Below are positions 11,566 through 22,801 of a DNA stretch of 64,000 nt, one piece after another (the stretch's first letter is position 1; each line of letters begins with the position of its first letter). The translations under genes and the position numbers were made by a program. Source of the stretch: Sorex araneus (taxonomy: Eukaryota > Chordata > Mammalia > Eulipotyphla > Soricidae); assembly GCF_027595985.1 (NCBI RefSeq), contig NC_073305.1, forward strand, positions 79,184,889 through 79,248,888. Reading direction: 5' to 3'. The notes below the pieces were generated by a model that had not been told where the DNA came from, made no database searches, and saw nothing but the letters and a program-made list of their open reading frames with translations.

Positions 11566-12617
11566 GTTCTGAGTCCACCTCACTTGAATGATTCCCCCCT
11601 CCCCATGCCGATCTCTCCAATTCCCTTACTAGGACACAACATTTGGCACAGGAAGCTAGGACAGGAAGTCAGATGTTGTGTGCAGTGCCTTTGTAGAGGT
11701 AAGAGCCTGTGTAACCCCAATCAGTGTACCTGATGCCCAGCCCCTACGAGCCAGGATGCCTGCTCTGAATTGCGCCTGTGTACACCCAGAGCAGGACAGG
11801 AAAACCAGAAGGGAGTTGGGCGGGGTCAGGAGTGCACAAGTGAGGGAAGGTCTACTTCAAATATGTCAGCTTCTGCCCTGCAGACTTCTTGGAACTTCTT
11901 GCCCCTGCCTAAATGACCCCAGGAACTCAGGTGAGCTGAAGTCATGCCTATTTCTTCAACAGCAGAAACCCAGTGATTGCTCTCTGCATGACAAATGTGG
12001 ACTTTAAACAGAAGAGAGGCCAGTGGGCAGATGGAGCTCTATAAAAACCACATGCGAACCACACGTCCTTTCCTCATCGGGTTCACTGAGATGACAAAGC
12101 AAGTGCGTGAGATGTGTCCTGCACAGGGCTGTGTGTGACCCCTGGAGTGGTGCTGGGGGAAGGCAGAGGTCAGTGCTAACCACGCTCAAGACTCAAAATT
12201 CATTTCCTGTCTGGCTTAGAGTTGCAGGCGAGTGAGGAATTCTGTTCCTTGCTTCTCAGCACCAGCAAAAGCACCAATTGCAGCCCTGGTTCAAAGACTC
12301 CCTCCGTTCTCTCACAGACATTCTATAGGAATTCTTCATTTTTCTTCCACCATTGAGCAGTCTTGCCAAAGCAACGTTAAAAATTGATCTGGTAATACTT
12401 TTCCCATTTGTAGGCAGTCATGAGTGTTTAACAGTGGGAATGTCCAGCAGAAGCGCCCTGCTTTAGAATAAGCCATTGAATTTTATACAGCAATATAGGG
12501 GTATAAATTTTCTAAGAGATTTTATTTTGAAAAATTAAGGCAAAACGACAATAAAAATATGAACCCTTGTGCATTTCATGGTTTACCTGGAGAAGCAAAA
12601 TCTGTTAGGTACTTTAT
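11566..12617. other. unique sequence
   Basis: No repeat or gene recognised. Confidence 0.4.
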
Positions 12618-12621
12618 TTAA

Positions 12622-12752
12622 AAAATTTTTTTGGTCACACCCAGCATTGCACAGCGGTGATTCCTGGCTTTGCTATCAGGAATTACTCCTGGCGATGCTC
12701 AGGAGACCATATAGGATGCTGGGAATCAAACCCAGGTGCTATCACTCCAGCC
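12622..12752 (-). mobile_element. SOR-type SINE with deletion in the tRNA-like region
   Basis: The body is near consensus (GGTCACACCCAGCATTGCAC, AGGAATTACTCCTGGCGATG), but AATCAAACCCAGGT runs directly into GCTATCACTCCAGCC. This removes about 35 bp between the A and B boxes. Confidence 0.85.
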
Positions 12753-14302
12753 TTTCATTTTCTTGTAGGAAAGCATTTGTTCAATATTTTTAGATGGTGA
12801 AACATGTTAAAAAAATTCAAATTTTGGGTTATATTGAGATATTTGAACTCAGCTCTTAAGAAAAATTCTCTAAAATCAAGTACCTGAATTATGGATCTCA
12901 AAGCATTGCATTGTTTCTGAGACAGGCAGCATCCTGTGCTGGTCTGAATCCTCACCGCTTGATAAAGGCGCATGGTTTGGGTTAAGCTGGGCAATGGTTA
13001 GGGCAAGAAGTCCTTCGGCTGAAAAAATATTACTGAGTTTGACAGCCGAGATTATTTTTTAGCAAGATAAGACCTACAGTGAATGAGATATTACCTTAAA
13101 TTGTTTTAATGAAGTAAAACATAATCATAATGTCTAAAGAATGTAAACACCACACATCAGTAACTTGATTTGTAGAGTGTCCTTAATGAGCACCAAATAA
13201 ATCTGCTTTAAGAAAGACCCAGAAAACTGGCCTAGTAAGTCTATAAAGAATCTTTCCAGTTGGGTCTCCTTGACACTTTGGAAGTGTATCAGACATCCCT
13301 CCTTGGAAAAAATGCCAATGTGCTTTTATGCGTCTGTGGGACAGAGACATGCCAACTTCCTGAGTTTCTAGTTCTACCTTTTGCCAGTAGTTAGAACTGA
13401 TCAATTTCTAGAAAACTGGTGGCTTTATAAATACATGGATGGTTAAATAAAACCACCCAAAGTTTCTTTTTAACCTTGGTTGACATTTTTTAAACCTTGA
13501 GACATAGTGCTACAAATGGAAGTTTTCTTGAGCAATCCCAGGCAGAGATTAACTCTCTTCTTCTCCTAGACTCTAAAAATTATTTTGACCAAATGTTTAA
13601 GTCAGGGGTTTCATGTAGACACAGCTTAAATGAGTCATTAAGAATTTCATTGGTTAAAATAGGCATATTTTTTCCTGGTAGACATCATGACATAACAGTA
13701 ATAAAAATGTAATATTCAAGTAATTGCTGAAATGTAATTATAGTGTGGTCATAAAGTAAGATTAGGGGTCTGGGATGTTGTTTTGTGGGTGTGCATTTTA
13801 ACGTCTGAATGTAGTCTTCAAGGGACCTACCCCATCTCCCTGGAATGCTTGTGCAGTTTATCACATGACCAGGGGGCTGGGAGCCCCGCTGAGCCAGCAG
13901 TGCCCTGGTACCTGTTTACCCCGTCTGCCCTCTCTGGAAGCTGCTGTCCTGCTGCTCCACAGACCAACCATCACAGACACGGAAAACTGTGTTTCTGATC
14001 CTCTGAGGACAAGGGGGCACAGACGGGGCTCTTATGCCATCCTAGAACTGGCCCTCTGCCCACACGCTGGGCCACGAAGGGACTTCTTCTGGGCTCCGCT
14101 CTAGCTTTCAGAGGGAACAACTGAGTCTGAACAAACCGAGCAGAACTAGACATTTTCCCGCCAGTATACTTTAGCAGAGGATTTGTCATCCCTTGTGAAA
14201 GTCTTTGAACTGTCTTAAGTGAATTTCTTTTTTAAAATATTCAATGACTTGGACTGAGGAAGTAATATTTAAGCAAAAAAAGTACTTAGCTACGTGTGAA
14301 CC
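12753..14302. other. unique sequence
   Basis: AT-rich from 12.8 to 13.75 kb, GC-richer from 13.8 to 14.15 kb. Nothing recognised. Confidence 0.4.
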
Positions 14303-14363
14303 AAAATGAGACACTTTATTTATTTTTTAAATATTTTTATTTTATGTTACTTTACAATATTTG

Positions 14364-14413
14364 TATTACTGTATCACTGTCATCCCGTTGCTCATCAATT
14401 TCTTCGAGCGGGC
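14364..14413 (-). mobile_element. tail-only RTE/SINE insertion (50 bp) with TSD
   Basis: Only the RTE-type 3' end is present (ACTGTATCACTGTCATCCCG then CTCATCAATTTCTTCGAGCG). It is flanked by an exact 10-bp duplication ACAATATTTG (14354-14363 and 14414-14423). Because the SINE and the RTE LINE share this terminus, the source cannot be told. It lies inside the 14319-15328 element, so it is younger. Confidence 0.85.
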
Positions 14414-14698
14414 ACAATATTTGATTACATTTAATATTCAAACACCAATCCCACCATCATTACACCTTTCCACCACCAAATTCGGGATGCTTCCATCCCA
14501 AGCCCCAAGCCCTGTCCCAAAACACAACCAAAATAATACATTTCATATTGTTTTTACGAAGAACTGCTGAACATGCCTACAAAAAAGTGTTCATATAGGA
14601 AACTGTGAAGATTGTTCTATTTTGGCAGGAGCCATTAAGACATTCTATAGGATATCACTAACAGGTTGTTAAAGTTTGGGTGATGTGAGCTTTGGTAT

Positions 14699-14943
14699 CA
14701 CTGTATCACTGTCATCCTGTTGCTCATCGATTTGCTCGAGCGAGCACCAGTAACATCTCCATCGTTAAACTTGTTGTTGTTGTTTTTGGCATATCAAATA
14801 CACCACAGGTAGCTTGCCAGGCTCTGCCATGTGGGCGAGATACTCTCGGTAGCTGGCTGGGCTCTCCGAGAGGGGCGGAGGAATTGAACCCGGGTCGGCT
14901 GCATGCAAGGCAAATGCCCTACCTGCTGTGCTATTGCTCCAGC
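14699..14943 (-). mobile_element. RTE-tailed SINE, full length, with TSD
   Basis: Complete minus-strand copy from RTE 3' end to tRNA-like head (GCTATTGCTCCAGC at right), with an intact B box. Flanked by the 9-bp duplication CTTTGGTAT (14690-14698 and 14944-14952). Nested in the 14319-15328 element. An AT-rich repeat follows directly. Confidence 0.92.
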
Positions 14944-14948
14944 CTTTG

Positions 14949-15024
14949 GTATATATATCTGAAAATACGTATACATGCATATATATATACATATATACAT
15001 ATATATATACATATATATATATAT
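14949..15024. repeat. AT-rich (TATA/TACA)n microsatellite
   Basis: Alternating TATATA and TACATA units over about 75 bp, adjacent to the SINE and inside the 14319-15328 element. Confidence 0.85.
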
Positions 15025-15386
15025 GTTTCCCTCTATGTTTTGCTGCCTACTATCTGAGGCCCATCAAATATGGCGTGGTAATTATGGAGAATGGGTAGAG
15101 TGTGTCTTATGATGTATTCAGGAATATGTTTACTCATATGTGAGGCTCGGTCTGAGCATGTGGGGAGCGGCCTTGAGCGTGGTGGCAGTTGGGTTGTGGA
15201 GGTTTTTCGGCTGCCGGAGCTGGGTCCCTTGGGGCGGGGAGGGCTCTCACCTGCCCCCCTCTGGGTGCCCTAAGTGAAACAGTCTGGTGCAGAGTCCGGT
15301 GGCATGGCTATGGGGGCCTCATGTTATGAAAATGAGACACTTTAATGAACAATATTTACAATAAATAATTGGAAGAGCATCAGGTT

Positions 15387-15408
15387 TGTTGTTGTTGTTG
15401 TTGCTGTT
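15387..15408. repeat. (TTG)n short tandem repeat
   Basis: About seven TTG units with one interruption (TTGCTG). Confidence 0.75.
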
Positions 15409-16224
15409 ACTAAATTTACTCTGTAGGTAATAAGTAATTGTGGGGAGATAAGGAATCTATGTAAATAATCACTCCTTATCAGTCTTTCTCCCCAGTTGGT
15501 ACCATCTAAACTTATCAGTTGGCATTCTATAGCAAAAGATGTGCATTAACTTTCTCCTCTTTATATTGTATTATTTATAGTTTATTCATCTTTGGGTGAT
15601 AATATTTTACTATCACTATTTATCATTATCATCACTTGTCCCAGGTTTGTCCAGTGGGAGCCCTTCCAAGCTCCCTCATTCCCAAGAATTTTTGGCAATT
15701 CCTTACTTTCTGATGAATCGTTGATGTTCCATGTTCATTTTCCCCAAGCATCTTTCTTGGCCCTGGTCCTGGAAGAAGCGATTTCTCCCAGCAGCCTGAG
15801 TGCCAATGGATAATACTTAGAAATTTAGATCTGGGAACTAGTAGTGAAGGTACATCACTTTTCAAATGTAGAAAATTGATTTCCAGTGTGATTGCTTAGT
15901 ACCTTGAGAATGTAGGGAACTCACAAGAAGGTGAGCAAGTGGCCAGAGTTGAAGGTCACCTCAGGATTCTTGAAGGAGGCAGAAGAGGAAGTAGGGACTG
16001 CCACATGTAGTGTCACGTATCTGTCACACTGCCAGAGATCTAGGGTCAGCTGGTGGATTAAAAAGATCTGGAGGCTGTTTGGGTCCTAAGAAAGTACTGC
16101 TCTTTGCTTCTGACCCATGTTAGTCACATAACATCATAGACTATGTCACAAATTTAAAGTCCCAATATCTGGAACTTGACATGTCCATGATCTCTACATA
16201 TGAGAGCTATGTGCCTCCTTTTTC

Positions 16225-16365
16225 AGTTTTGGGTCATCCAATGGGGTTATGGGAGCCAATCCTGGATGTTTTGGGGAGCAGGAAGCATGCATGCAGTGCT
16301 GGGGATCACATGGGGGATGTTTGTCAGGCATCCTTTGAGCCTTATTCCTGGCTCCTACAGCCTCA
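16225..16365 (-). mobile_element. degenerate SINE-like remnant
   Basis: Weak similarity on the minus strand (TTTTGGGTCATCCAATGGGG at left, GTGCTGGGGATCACATGGGG in the middle). May be an old SOR-type or unrelated SINE; boundaries are uncertain. Confidence 0.3.
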
Positions 16366-18390
16366 TTCTAAACCTACAGTCTATGGTGTGTGTTTCTTCA
16401 CTGGTGAACACTGAGTGGTGACCGAGGTGGGGGAGAAGAGTAAGCTACTCTGAGCCCCGGGGTGGCCACTGTGACTTGGACAAGGCTACACAGAGGATTT
16501 CCTTTTTCTTTAATTCCTTTGATTAATTTTGAGTAAAGTCAAGGCAAAGCAAAGCTTGGGTTTGGACAGACCCTAGCGAGCTGTTGGCTTTACTTGACAG
16601 CTACACCTTCTGCTTGAGAAATGTTATTTTCCCTCTCAGCTGCTCTCTCATTGATGGTGGTACATTTAGTGTGGTCTGCCTGGAGAGTGGGCAGCCTGCT
16701 CCACTTCCAGGGAGCATGTATTTCCTCACGTGTTGAGTGCAGAGGTGAGAGAAGAGGCAGAATTTCTAAACTGGTGACCTTGGGGGACCTGTCGGAAGGT
16801 GTGTCTGACACGAGCGTAATACAACTAGAGAGTGTGGGACAACCGAAAAAGGCTCTGGTACGTGCTAAATTACAGCTGGTGATGATGATTTATGCTAAGC
16901 AGAACAAACTATGATGGAAACATAAGATTTTTCTAAGGTTATTCTTTAGTCACTCAACACGCTGAACACCCAATTTTCATCCTTAAAAAAAAAAACCAAA
17001 AAGACATGTTTAGAGCTCTGAGAATCTCTAGAGGAAAAATCAGGTTACTGACTGTCTTTAAGTTCTTTGATGTCATATTATCTGAGCTTAAGGATTAAAA
17101 TGCTCTTCTCGAGTTCAAGTTGCTCTGTGATGTTCCCATTTCAAGAAAAAGATTACTGTTGCAGGATCCCGATTATAAGTGACTCACCTTTGTATTGTCA
17201 ATTTTAGGGGGCAAATGTCAGAACAAGGTTTCAGTTGCCAACTAGTTTCATAGCTCAAGTATTGACAGGCTGGTTGCCTAACCAGAAAATTAAACCAAGG
17301 AAGCTTATTTTAAGAGCAGGTCTGTCGCCATCTACAATATGTATGAACAGGAGGTAAACAGGAAGTGTTGAGCTGGCTCGGTTTACTCCTACAGGGCCAG
17401 AAAGAAATAAAATCAGTGTTTACAGATGGAAAAGCACAAAGTTGGTACAGAGAGAAGAGCTATTTTCATGCTTCTAAAAAGGTATTACAAATAACAAAGT
17501 TTCAAACCTATAATTAAAACCTATTTTTAAAAAGCTTTGATTAGCTTCCTTTCAAAAATAGATAGTTCAGGCCTAAATAAATTTATTAAAGGTCTTACTT
17601 GCTGGTTTCCTCTAATCCATTCTCAAATAATAAGAGTTCCAAGAATAAAAAGTGTGTCTGAGAATCATCTAGCAGAATCTCAATATGTTTGCTTAATAGA
17701 TGGGACTTACAGGGACCCCAACGTTAAAGCAATGTATCAAATGCCACAGAGGCGGTGAGGGGCAGGGACACTTAGAATCCAATTACTCATGAAGCAAGAG
17801 TCTTGGGTAGCCTGGATCTCTTAGTGCCAAAGGAAGGTATAACCCTTGAACTGAACTTGCTCAACACACTGCCAGTGCAGTTTTGGTCAAAGGCTAAACA
17901 ACAGTCCAAACCATCCCCATCATCAGAATTTCTGGATAAGACACTTTCCTCTTTTTGTATTGTTAACCCCCTAAACAAGGTTGACTTGGAGTTCTGATAT
18001 TGTGAATCTGAGGTTTAAAAAAATGACCGGAAAAGGTGGTAAGATCCAGGGAAATAAACTAATGGAAATAAAGATAAATTGGGGTAAGAATAATTCATCA
18101 TATTTAAAAATGTACAAGGTTTGTCTGAGGTCAACTTACCTTAATAACGCAGATTTCAGACCAACATCAACACTCAGAGTAGGAATAGTCCAAGGGAAGA
18201 ATGGACAAATTTTACAAGATTAGACAATTCAAAACACAGCATTGACACATGGCTAGTATAAAATATGTTCAACCTCAACAGTATTACAAGTACAAATAAA
18301 GATAATGATCAGACTTTCCTTTTCTTTAAGCTACAGAAGATTAAAATGGCTGAGAGCTACTGTTTGTAAAGGTATGAAGAAAGCAATGTT

Positions 18391-18550
18391 TTGAGGGGGG
18401 TCATCCAGCTGTGCTCAGGACTTACTCCTGAGTCTGCACTGAGGAATCACTCCTGGCAGTGCTCAGTGGGATGGATGACATGCAGTGCAGGGTCGGATGT
18501 GTGCAAGGCAAATACCCTCCCCACTGTAATATACTCTCTACCACCCCCAG
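18391..18550 (-). mobile_element. SOR-type SINE, A-tailed class (old)
   Basis: Minus-strand blocks in order: GTCATCCAGCTGTGCTCAGG, GGAATCACTCCTGGCAGTGC, a shortened centre, GTGTGCAAGGCAAATACCCT, then a decayed head. Confidence 0.8.
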
Positions 18551-18750
18551 GAAAATGATGTTCAATTGCTGATAATGAAAAAGCAAACAGGAAGGAGTGT
18601 GTGTCAGGTTTTAAAAATGAAGAGTACCTTCCATGCAGTAACTCCAATTCTAGCAATTTACTGTAAACTAAATGAACGACCACTTCCACTGTCAATCAGT
18701 TCAGCAGGTTGCGTATGGCAGCTTCTCTTTGCTGCCCCTCTTAAGAGTTT

Positions 18751-18940
18751 GGGGGGCCGGAGAGATAGTACAGCAGGTAAGGCACTTGCCTTGCATAAAG
18801 TTGACTTGGGTTCCTTGCAGGCACCCCACATGGTTCTTGACCTTCACCAGGAGTGAGCCTGAGTACAGTCATAAGTAAGTCCTGAACACAGCAGGTGTGC
18901 CCTACAACCGTTCCCCCCCCCCCCCCCCGCCACCACCAAA
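18751..18940 (+). mobile_element. SOR-type SINE ending in poly(C)
   Basis: Head GGCCGGAGAGATAGTACAGC, then GCACTTGCCTTGCATAAAGT, and the CCAGGAGTGAGCCTGAGTAC block. Where the CCCAAA end would be, there is an uninterrupted run of 16 C (18913-18928), an expansion of the CCCCC of the consensus. Confidence 0.85.
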
Positions 18941-18952
18941 GTAGTGTCATTT

Positions 18953-19112
18953 GGGGCCAGAGAGGTTAAGGTGTTTGTCTTGCATGCAACTGACCAAGGT
19001 TTGACCACTAGCATCACATATGGACCCCCAAGCACCATGAAGAGTGATCCCTGAACACAGAGCCAAGAGTTAAGTACTAAGCACAGCTGGTGTGGCCCCC
19101 AAACCAAAATTA
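18953..19112 (+). mobile_element. SOR-type SINE, A-tailed class
   Basis: GGGGCCAGAGAGGTTAAGGT head, CTTGCATGCAACTGACCAAG, CACATATGGACCCCCAAGCA, GAGTGATCCCTGAACACAGA and GGTGTGGCCCCCAAACCAAA. Its A-rich tail continues into a GAAA microsatellite. Confidence 0.88.
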
Positions 19113-19192
19113 GAAAAACAAAGAAAGGAGGAAGGAAGGAAATAACGAGAAAGAGAGACAGAGAAGAATGAAAGAAAGGAAAGAAAGAAATG
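19113..19192. repeat. (GAAA)n/(GGAA)n purine-rich repeat
   Basis: Purine-only tract of GAAA, GGAA and GAGA units growing out of the tail of the SINE at 18953-19112. Confidence 0.8.
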
Positions 19193-19477
19193 GAGTTTCT
19201 CACCCTTCCATTTGATATGAGCAGACTTTTGTGACAGCTCTGACTGATTGTAGTGGAAGTGACATCGTGGGATTTCTGAGCCCCCCTCCCGAGGACTGGC
19301 AGTGCACACTAAGGCTACTCTTGGAAGCTACTTGTCTTTTACATCCAACTGTTCTGAGACTATGAACTCAAGCCAAAGTCTGTCACAGCAAAAAGAAAGA
19401 TCATGTGAAGCACTGAGGTTCCAAATTTCTAAATAATGATAGAAAAGCCTTAAAACTTAAAAAATTTAATTGAAATT

Positions 19478-19604
19478 TGCTATAGTTTTGGGGGTCATAC
19501 CTGGCAACGTTGGTGGGGGAATGGAGAATGTATTGGGGATTAAACTCAGCATCTTGCACATATGAGCCATGTGCTCTGCCAGTTTGGGCCACATTCCCTG
19601 GCCC
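19478..19604 (-). mobile_element. SOR-type SINE, old and internally deleted
   Basis: GGGGGTCATACCTGGCAACG, then GGGGATTAAACTCAGCATCT and a head-like CCACATTCCCTGGCCCC at right. The central body is missing. Confidence 0.6.
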
Positions 19605-20499
19605 CAGCCAAGTCTCATTGATCCTTTAGTCCAGCTCAACTACCCCTTGAGTGTAGCTGAGGAACTACCAAATAAAGCCACTTGAGGTGAAACAATACGG
19701 TAAAAGGTCAGCCTGAATCCCTGACCCCAAGTCATGCAAAATAAGAAGCTATTACTTCTGTAAGCCACTCAATTTTGGACTTTTTTGTTTTACACAGCTA
19801 AAGATAATTGTAATAAAAATAGGCAGATTATCCTAATTCTGTAAAGAAACTGCTTACTGAGGGCAGAGGGAGTCTGGACTGGCTAATAAAAAAAGGAAGT
19901 TGTAAACACTGACTACTGATTTTGGAGTAGAGAAATTGTGACAGTAGCGGTTAACTAAACAATTCTTTCACTGTAACTTTCAACTCCCTCCCATGCCCCT
20001 AAGATAAGAGGTACTAACAGTGGTTCTCCATATAGCTCAGTATTTAAGTTATAGGCTACCAAAGGGGGAAGTATAACTTAGAGAAATGAATAGATACCAT
20101 CTTAGGACAGGTGACATTTGAGACTTTTCATTTTTTCCCTTATTTTTTAAATACTTTATACATTTACACATTTGTATAAATGATGTGAAACTAAGGTTTG
20201 CATATGCTCCACAGTCTGTTGTATTATCACTTAATTATTAGTCATTAAACTTATGCTTGATTCAGATGTGCTTAGCTGATGCTTCATGCCACTTTCTGTC
20301 CCAAATCACATCTGGGACACTGTCACCTTTAAGTCTCACCTTCCTTGGCTCCTTATGGATATTAGATCTTGGATTCTGAATTACCCAGACAGATTTGCAG
20401 AGTCCTGGTCATGTACCTTGTAGAATGTCCCTCAACTGAACTTTATTAGATGCTTTTCTCATGACTAGACTGAAGTTCTGGGTTTTTAAAAAATTATTT
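19605..20499. other. unique sequence
   Basis: AT-rich sequence, no repeat or gene recognised. Confidence 0.4.
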
Positions 20500-20995
20500 C
20501 CATGGTGGAAGGCATGGCGTGGGGGTGGGGGCTTCTAAGCAGTACTCAGTTGGCATGGCAGCCACTCCTGGCAATACTCAGCCAATCAGGTCTGATGGTT
20601 CAATGCTCAAGCCTGGTGATAAGGCGCTACTTGGACCTAGTGGTGCTTGGGAGTCACCAGGGCTATGCCAGACAGTGCTTGGTGGGAAGGGGTTAGGGGA
20701 CCCTGGGGGTGGTCCACAGAGTACTAAGGACTCATCTTGGGGTCTGACCCTTAATCTATTTTCTCACTTCCTTGTTTTTTTTTTCCTTTTTAGAGGGGCT
20801 ATACCCAACAGTGCTGCTGGGATCAACCTGGAAGCTATTTCCAAATACAAAGCGGGCACAAAAGTTCAATGCCTGCCTGGGTCCAGTGGATGCTGTGATT
20901 GAACCCTGGAGGTGCTCAGTAGGCCATGTGGTGCCAGGAATCCAACCTATGACCTTGACCATGCCGGGCACTTGACCTATCTACTTGCACAGGTT
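20500..20995 (-). mobile_element. two degenerate SINE-like remnants
   Basis: 20530-20700 (GGCAATACTCAGCCAATCAG, GACAGTGCTTGGTGGGAAGG) and 20795-20990 (GCTATACCCAACAGTGCTGC, GGTGCTCAGTAGGCCATGTG, GGAATCCAACCTATGACCTT) resemble minus-strand SINE bodies at high divergence. These are low-confidence calls. Confidence 0.35.
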
Positions 20996-21241
20996 ACGGG
21001 TTCTGGGGAAGAAAAGGAGAAAGGCAGATTCTTTTTTGAAAATTGGACTAGCATGCAGCAGTTAAGTCAATGCATTTTCTTTTTATCTGGAGGATTTAAA
21101 GCAATACAATACATGCAGTTATAGATGGGTTCCAAATTGACAGAGGGAAGACTTTTGGTAGGGTATCAACGGACGTGGTGTACCAAGTTTGCCAACTTGG
21201 TACAACTAAAACAACTTTCCCAGAATTCCATATTCAGGATG

Positions 21242-21248
21242 GCGAGAT
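21242..21248. repeat. left target-site duplication of solo LTR
   Basis: GCGAGAT, repeated exactly at 21589-21595. If the true duplication is 6 bp, the seventh matching base is chance. Confidence 0.8.
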
Positions 21249-21317
21249 TGTGGAGAGCCTCCACAGGACCCCGTGCTTCGTAAATAACACCTGTTCTTGT
21301 TAATTTCATCGTGCTTT

Positions 21318-21389
21318 GAAAACAGGATGTCCTGTCACACCCACAAGGTGTAAGAAAACAGGATGTCCTGTCACGCCCACAAGGTGTAA
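21318..21389 (+). repeat. 36-bp tandem duplication in LTR U3
   Basis: Two adjacent 36-bp units, each with GGATGTCCTGTCAC and CCCACAAGGTGTAA, differing at one base (A to G). The layout is like the enhancer repeats of retroviral U3 regions. Confidence 0.9.
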
Positions 21390-21436
21390 CTAGCCTATCA
21401 GCTGCAGACACTTGGGCGTAAACAAGCAGCGAGAGG

Positions 21437-21444
21437 TATATAAG
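21437..21444 (+). promoter_or_regulatory. LTR TATA box
   Basis: TATATAAG about 105 bp upstream of AATAAA inside the solo LTR; the expected transcription start is about 25-30 bp downstream, in the C-rich stretch near 21470. Activity in the present genome is unknown. Confidence 0.7.
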
Positions 21445-21542
21445 GAGGGAAGCTGCCTAGCTAGTGGGTTCCCCCCCCTGATTCCTCTTCCTTCGCCCAG
21501 TCTTCGTTTGTCCTCTTTTCCGTTTGCATGAGAAGGTTTCTT

Positions 21543-21548
21543 AATAAA
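21543..21548 (+). promoter_or_regulatory. LTR polyadenylation signal
   Basis: AATAAA followed by about 40 bp to the LTR end, the expected position at the end of R. Confidence 0.7.
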
Positions 21549-21595
21549 TCGCTGCAAGAAGAATCTCCGGGTTGCGTGTTACTTTACAGCGAGAT

Positions 21596-22149
21596 GGTTG
21601 TCAGTTAGGGTTGGCCAAAAGGGACATTTCTGCAAGATTCTGGAAGAGGAAGTGAAGCAGTTGGAACTCTTTGAAATTCACTGTGGTTAGATGCAGTGAC
21701 AGGATAGACAGGAAAATACTGGAAGTTCTGGCTTGTGCTCCCTTCATCTACTCTACATTCAGCTCTTCTTGCTGATTGAAGGAAGATTCTACTCACCACA
21801 TGGTGACTGGGCCCAGGGAGATGGGGGCTGCATAGCAGCCTTTTTCTTCTACAGACATTCTGATTACTCTTCACTTTGAAGTTTTGGCAGAAAGTTTTGT
21901 GGTTGTATTTTGCTTTTCGAACCAATGGATTGGTGATTTTTTCTGTTTCTCCAACTTCCTTCCTTCCGAAGCTGACTTTACCAATTATTCCAACTACATA
22001 AGACATGGATTCCTACAATAAAATCTTTATCCCATCACATGTAGTAGCTCTAAGTCTTTGGCTGAACTCTGCTCGACACATCCATCAAATGAATCTGACT
22101 GGTGAGAGAGTAATTCTTGATCTGAGAGCAACCATACAACTGAACAAAA
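21596..22149. other. unique sequence
   Basis: Flank of the solo LTR. A 133-codon minus-strand frame (21605-22006) has no recognisable motif. Confidence 0.4.
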
Positions 22150-22312
22150 GGGGGACTGGAGAGATAGTATGGGGATAAGACACTTGCCTTGCATGTACCT
22201 ATCCCTGATTCCATCCCCAGTACCACATATGATTCCCCAGGCCCTGTCAGGAGAGAGCCCTGAGTACAGAGCCAGGTGTAACCTGCCCCACCCCACCAAA
22301 AACCTAGACAAA
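22150..22312 (+). mobile_element. SOR-type SINE, A-tailed class
   Basis: GGGGACTGGAGAGATAGTAT head, GACACTTGCCTTGCATGTAC, CCACATATGATTCCCCAGGC and GAGTACAGAGCCAGGTGTAA, ending in CCACCAAAAACC. Moderately diverged. Confidence 0.85.
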
Positions 22313-22618
22313 AATATTACCCAAAATTTAGTGGTTTAAACAACATAAAGGATTTATTTTACAGGTCTTTTTAGCTAGAACTCTGGTTTGAGTTTGGGTC
22401 TCGGACTAAAACAAGGTGGAAGCAGGTTGTGTTCTTTTCTGGAGATCATTTATAGGAAAGAACAAGTTTCCTGTTAATTCAGATTCTTTGTGGATGTAAA
22501 AAATGTCCCTTTTTATTGCTAGCTGCAACTCACTTTACAGTTCACCACCTTCTTCGACTCACGGCAATTGAAGCAATGTTGGCAAAGTCATGGCAAGTCA
22601 AGCAACTGAAGTTTTGAG

Positions 22619-22790
22619 GGCCAGGTGATAGTACAGTGGGCAGGGTGCTGGCCTTGCACACAACTGACCTAGGCTGGATCCCTGGTATCCTGTTTGCTTC
22701 CCCAAGCACTGTCAGGAGTGATCCCTGAGTGCAGAGGCAAAAGTACGCCCTGAGCACTACCAGGTGTGGCCCCCAAAGGAAACAAAACAG
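22619..22790 (+). mobile_element. SOR-type SINE, A-tailed class
   Basis: GGCCAGGTGATAGTACAGTG head, CTGGCCTTGCACACAACTGA, CTGTCAGGAGTGATCCCTGA and CCAGGTGTGGCCCCCAAAGG. Flanks AAGTTTTGAG (left) and AAAGTTTGAG (right, 22791-22800) look like a mutated TSD. Confidence 0.85.
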
Positions 22791-22801
22791 AAAGTTTGAG
22801 A

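Larger units (their letters stand above)
14319..15328 (-). mobile_element. L1-mobilised non-coding element, TSD-bounded, with two nested insertions
   Basis: A minus-strand insertion bounded by an exact 16-bp duplication AAAATGAGACACTTTA (14303-14318 and 15329-15344), with a T-rich (reversed poly-A) left end. Its 3' part (about 14320-14560) matches the element at 28276-28519. The 5' part (15050-15328) is GC-rich and unlike L1 ORF2 or the usual L1 3' UTR. After subtracting the 50-bp and 245-bp nested insertions it is about 0.7 kb. It may be an old L1 subfamily with a different 3' end or a non-autonomous element. Confidence 0.75.
15345..18390. other. unique sequence, repeat-poor
   Basis: Apart from a TTG microsatellite (15387-15408) and one doubtful SINE remnant (16225-16365), I see no repeats, exons or RNA genes here. 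Composition is AT-leaning from 16.9 kb onward. Confidence 0.4.
21249..21588 (+). mobile_element. solo LTR of an endogenous retrovirus-like element
   Basis: A 340-bp element starting TG and ending CA, bounded by the 7-bp direct repeat GCGAGAT. It carries LTR landmarks in order: a 36-bp tandem duplication in U3 (21318-21353 and 21354-21389, one mismatch), a TATA box, a pyrimidine-rich stretch where R would start, and AATAAA about 100 bp after the TATA. No internal retroviral sequence is next to it, so it is a recombined solo LTR. A 6-7 bp duplication best fits a class II (ERVK-like) element, but the family is not identified. Confidence 0.82.
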
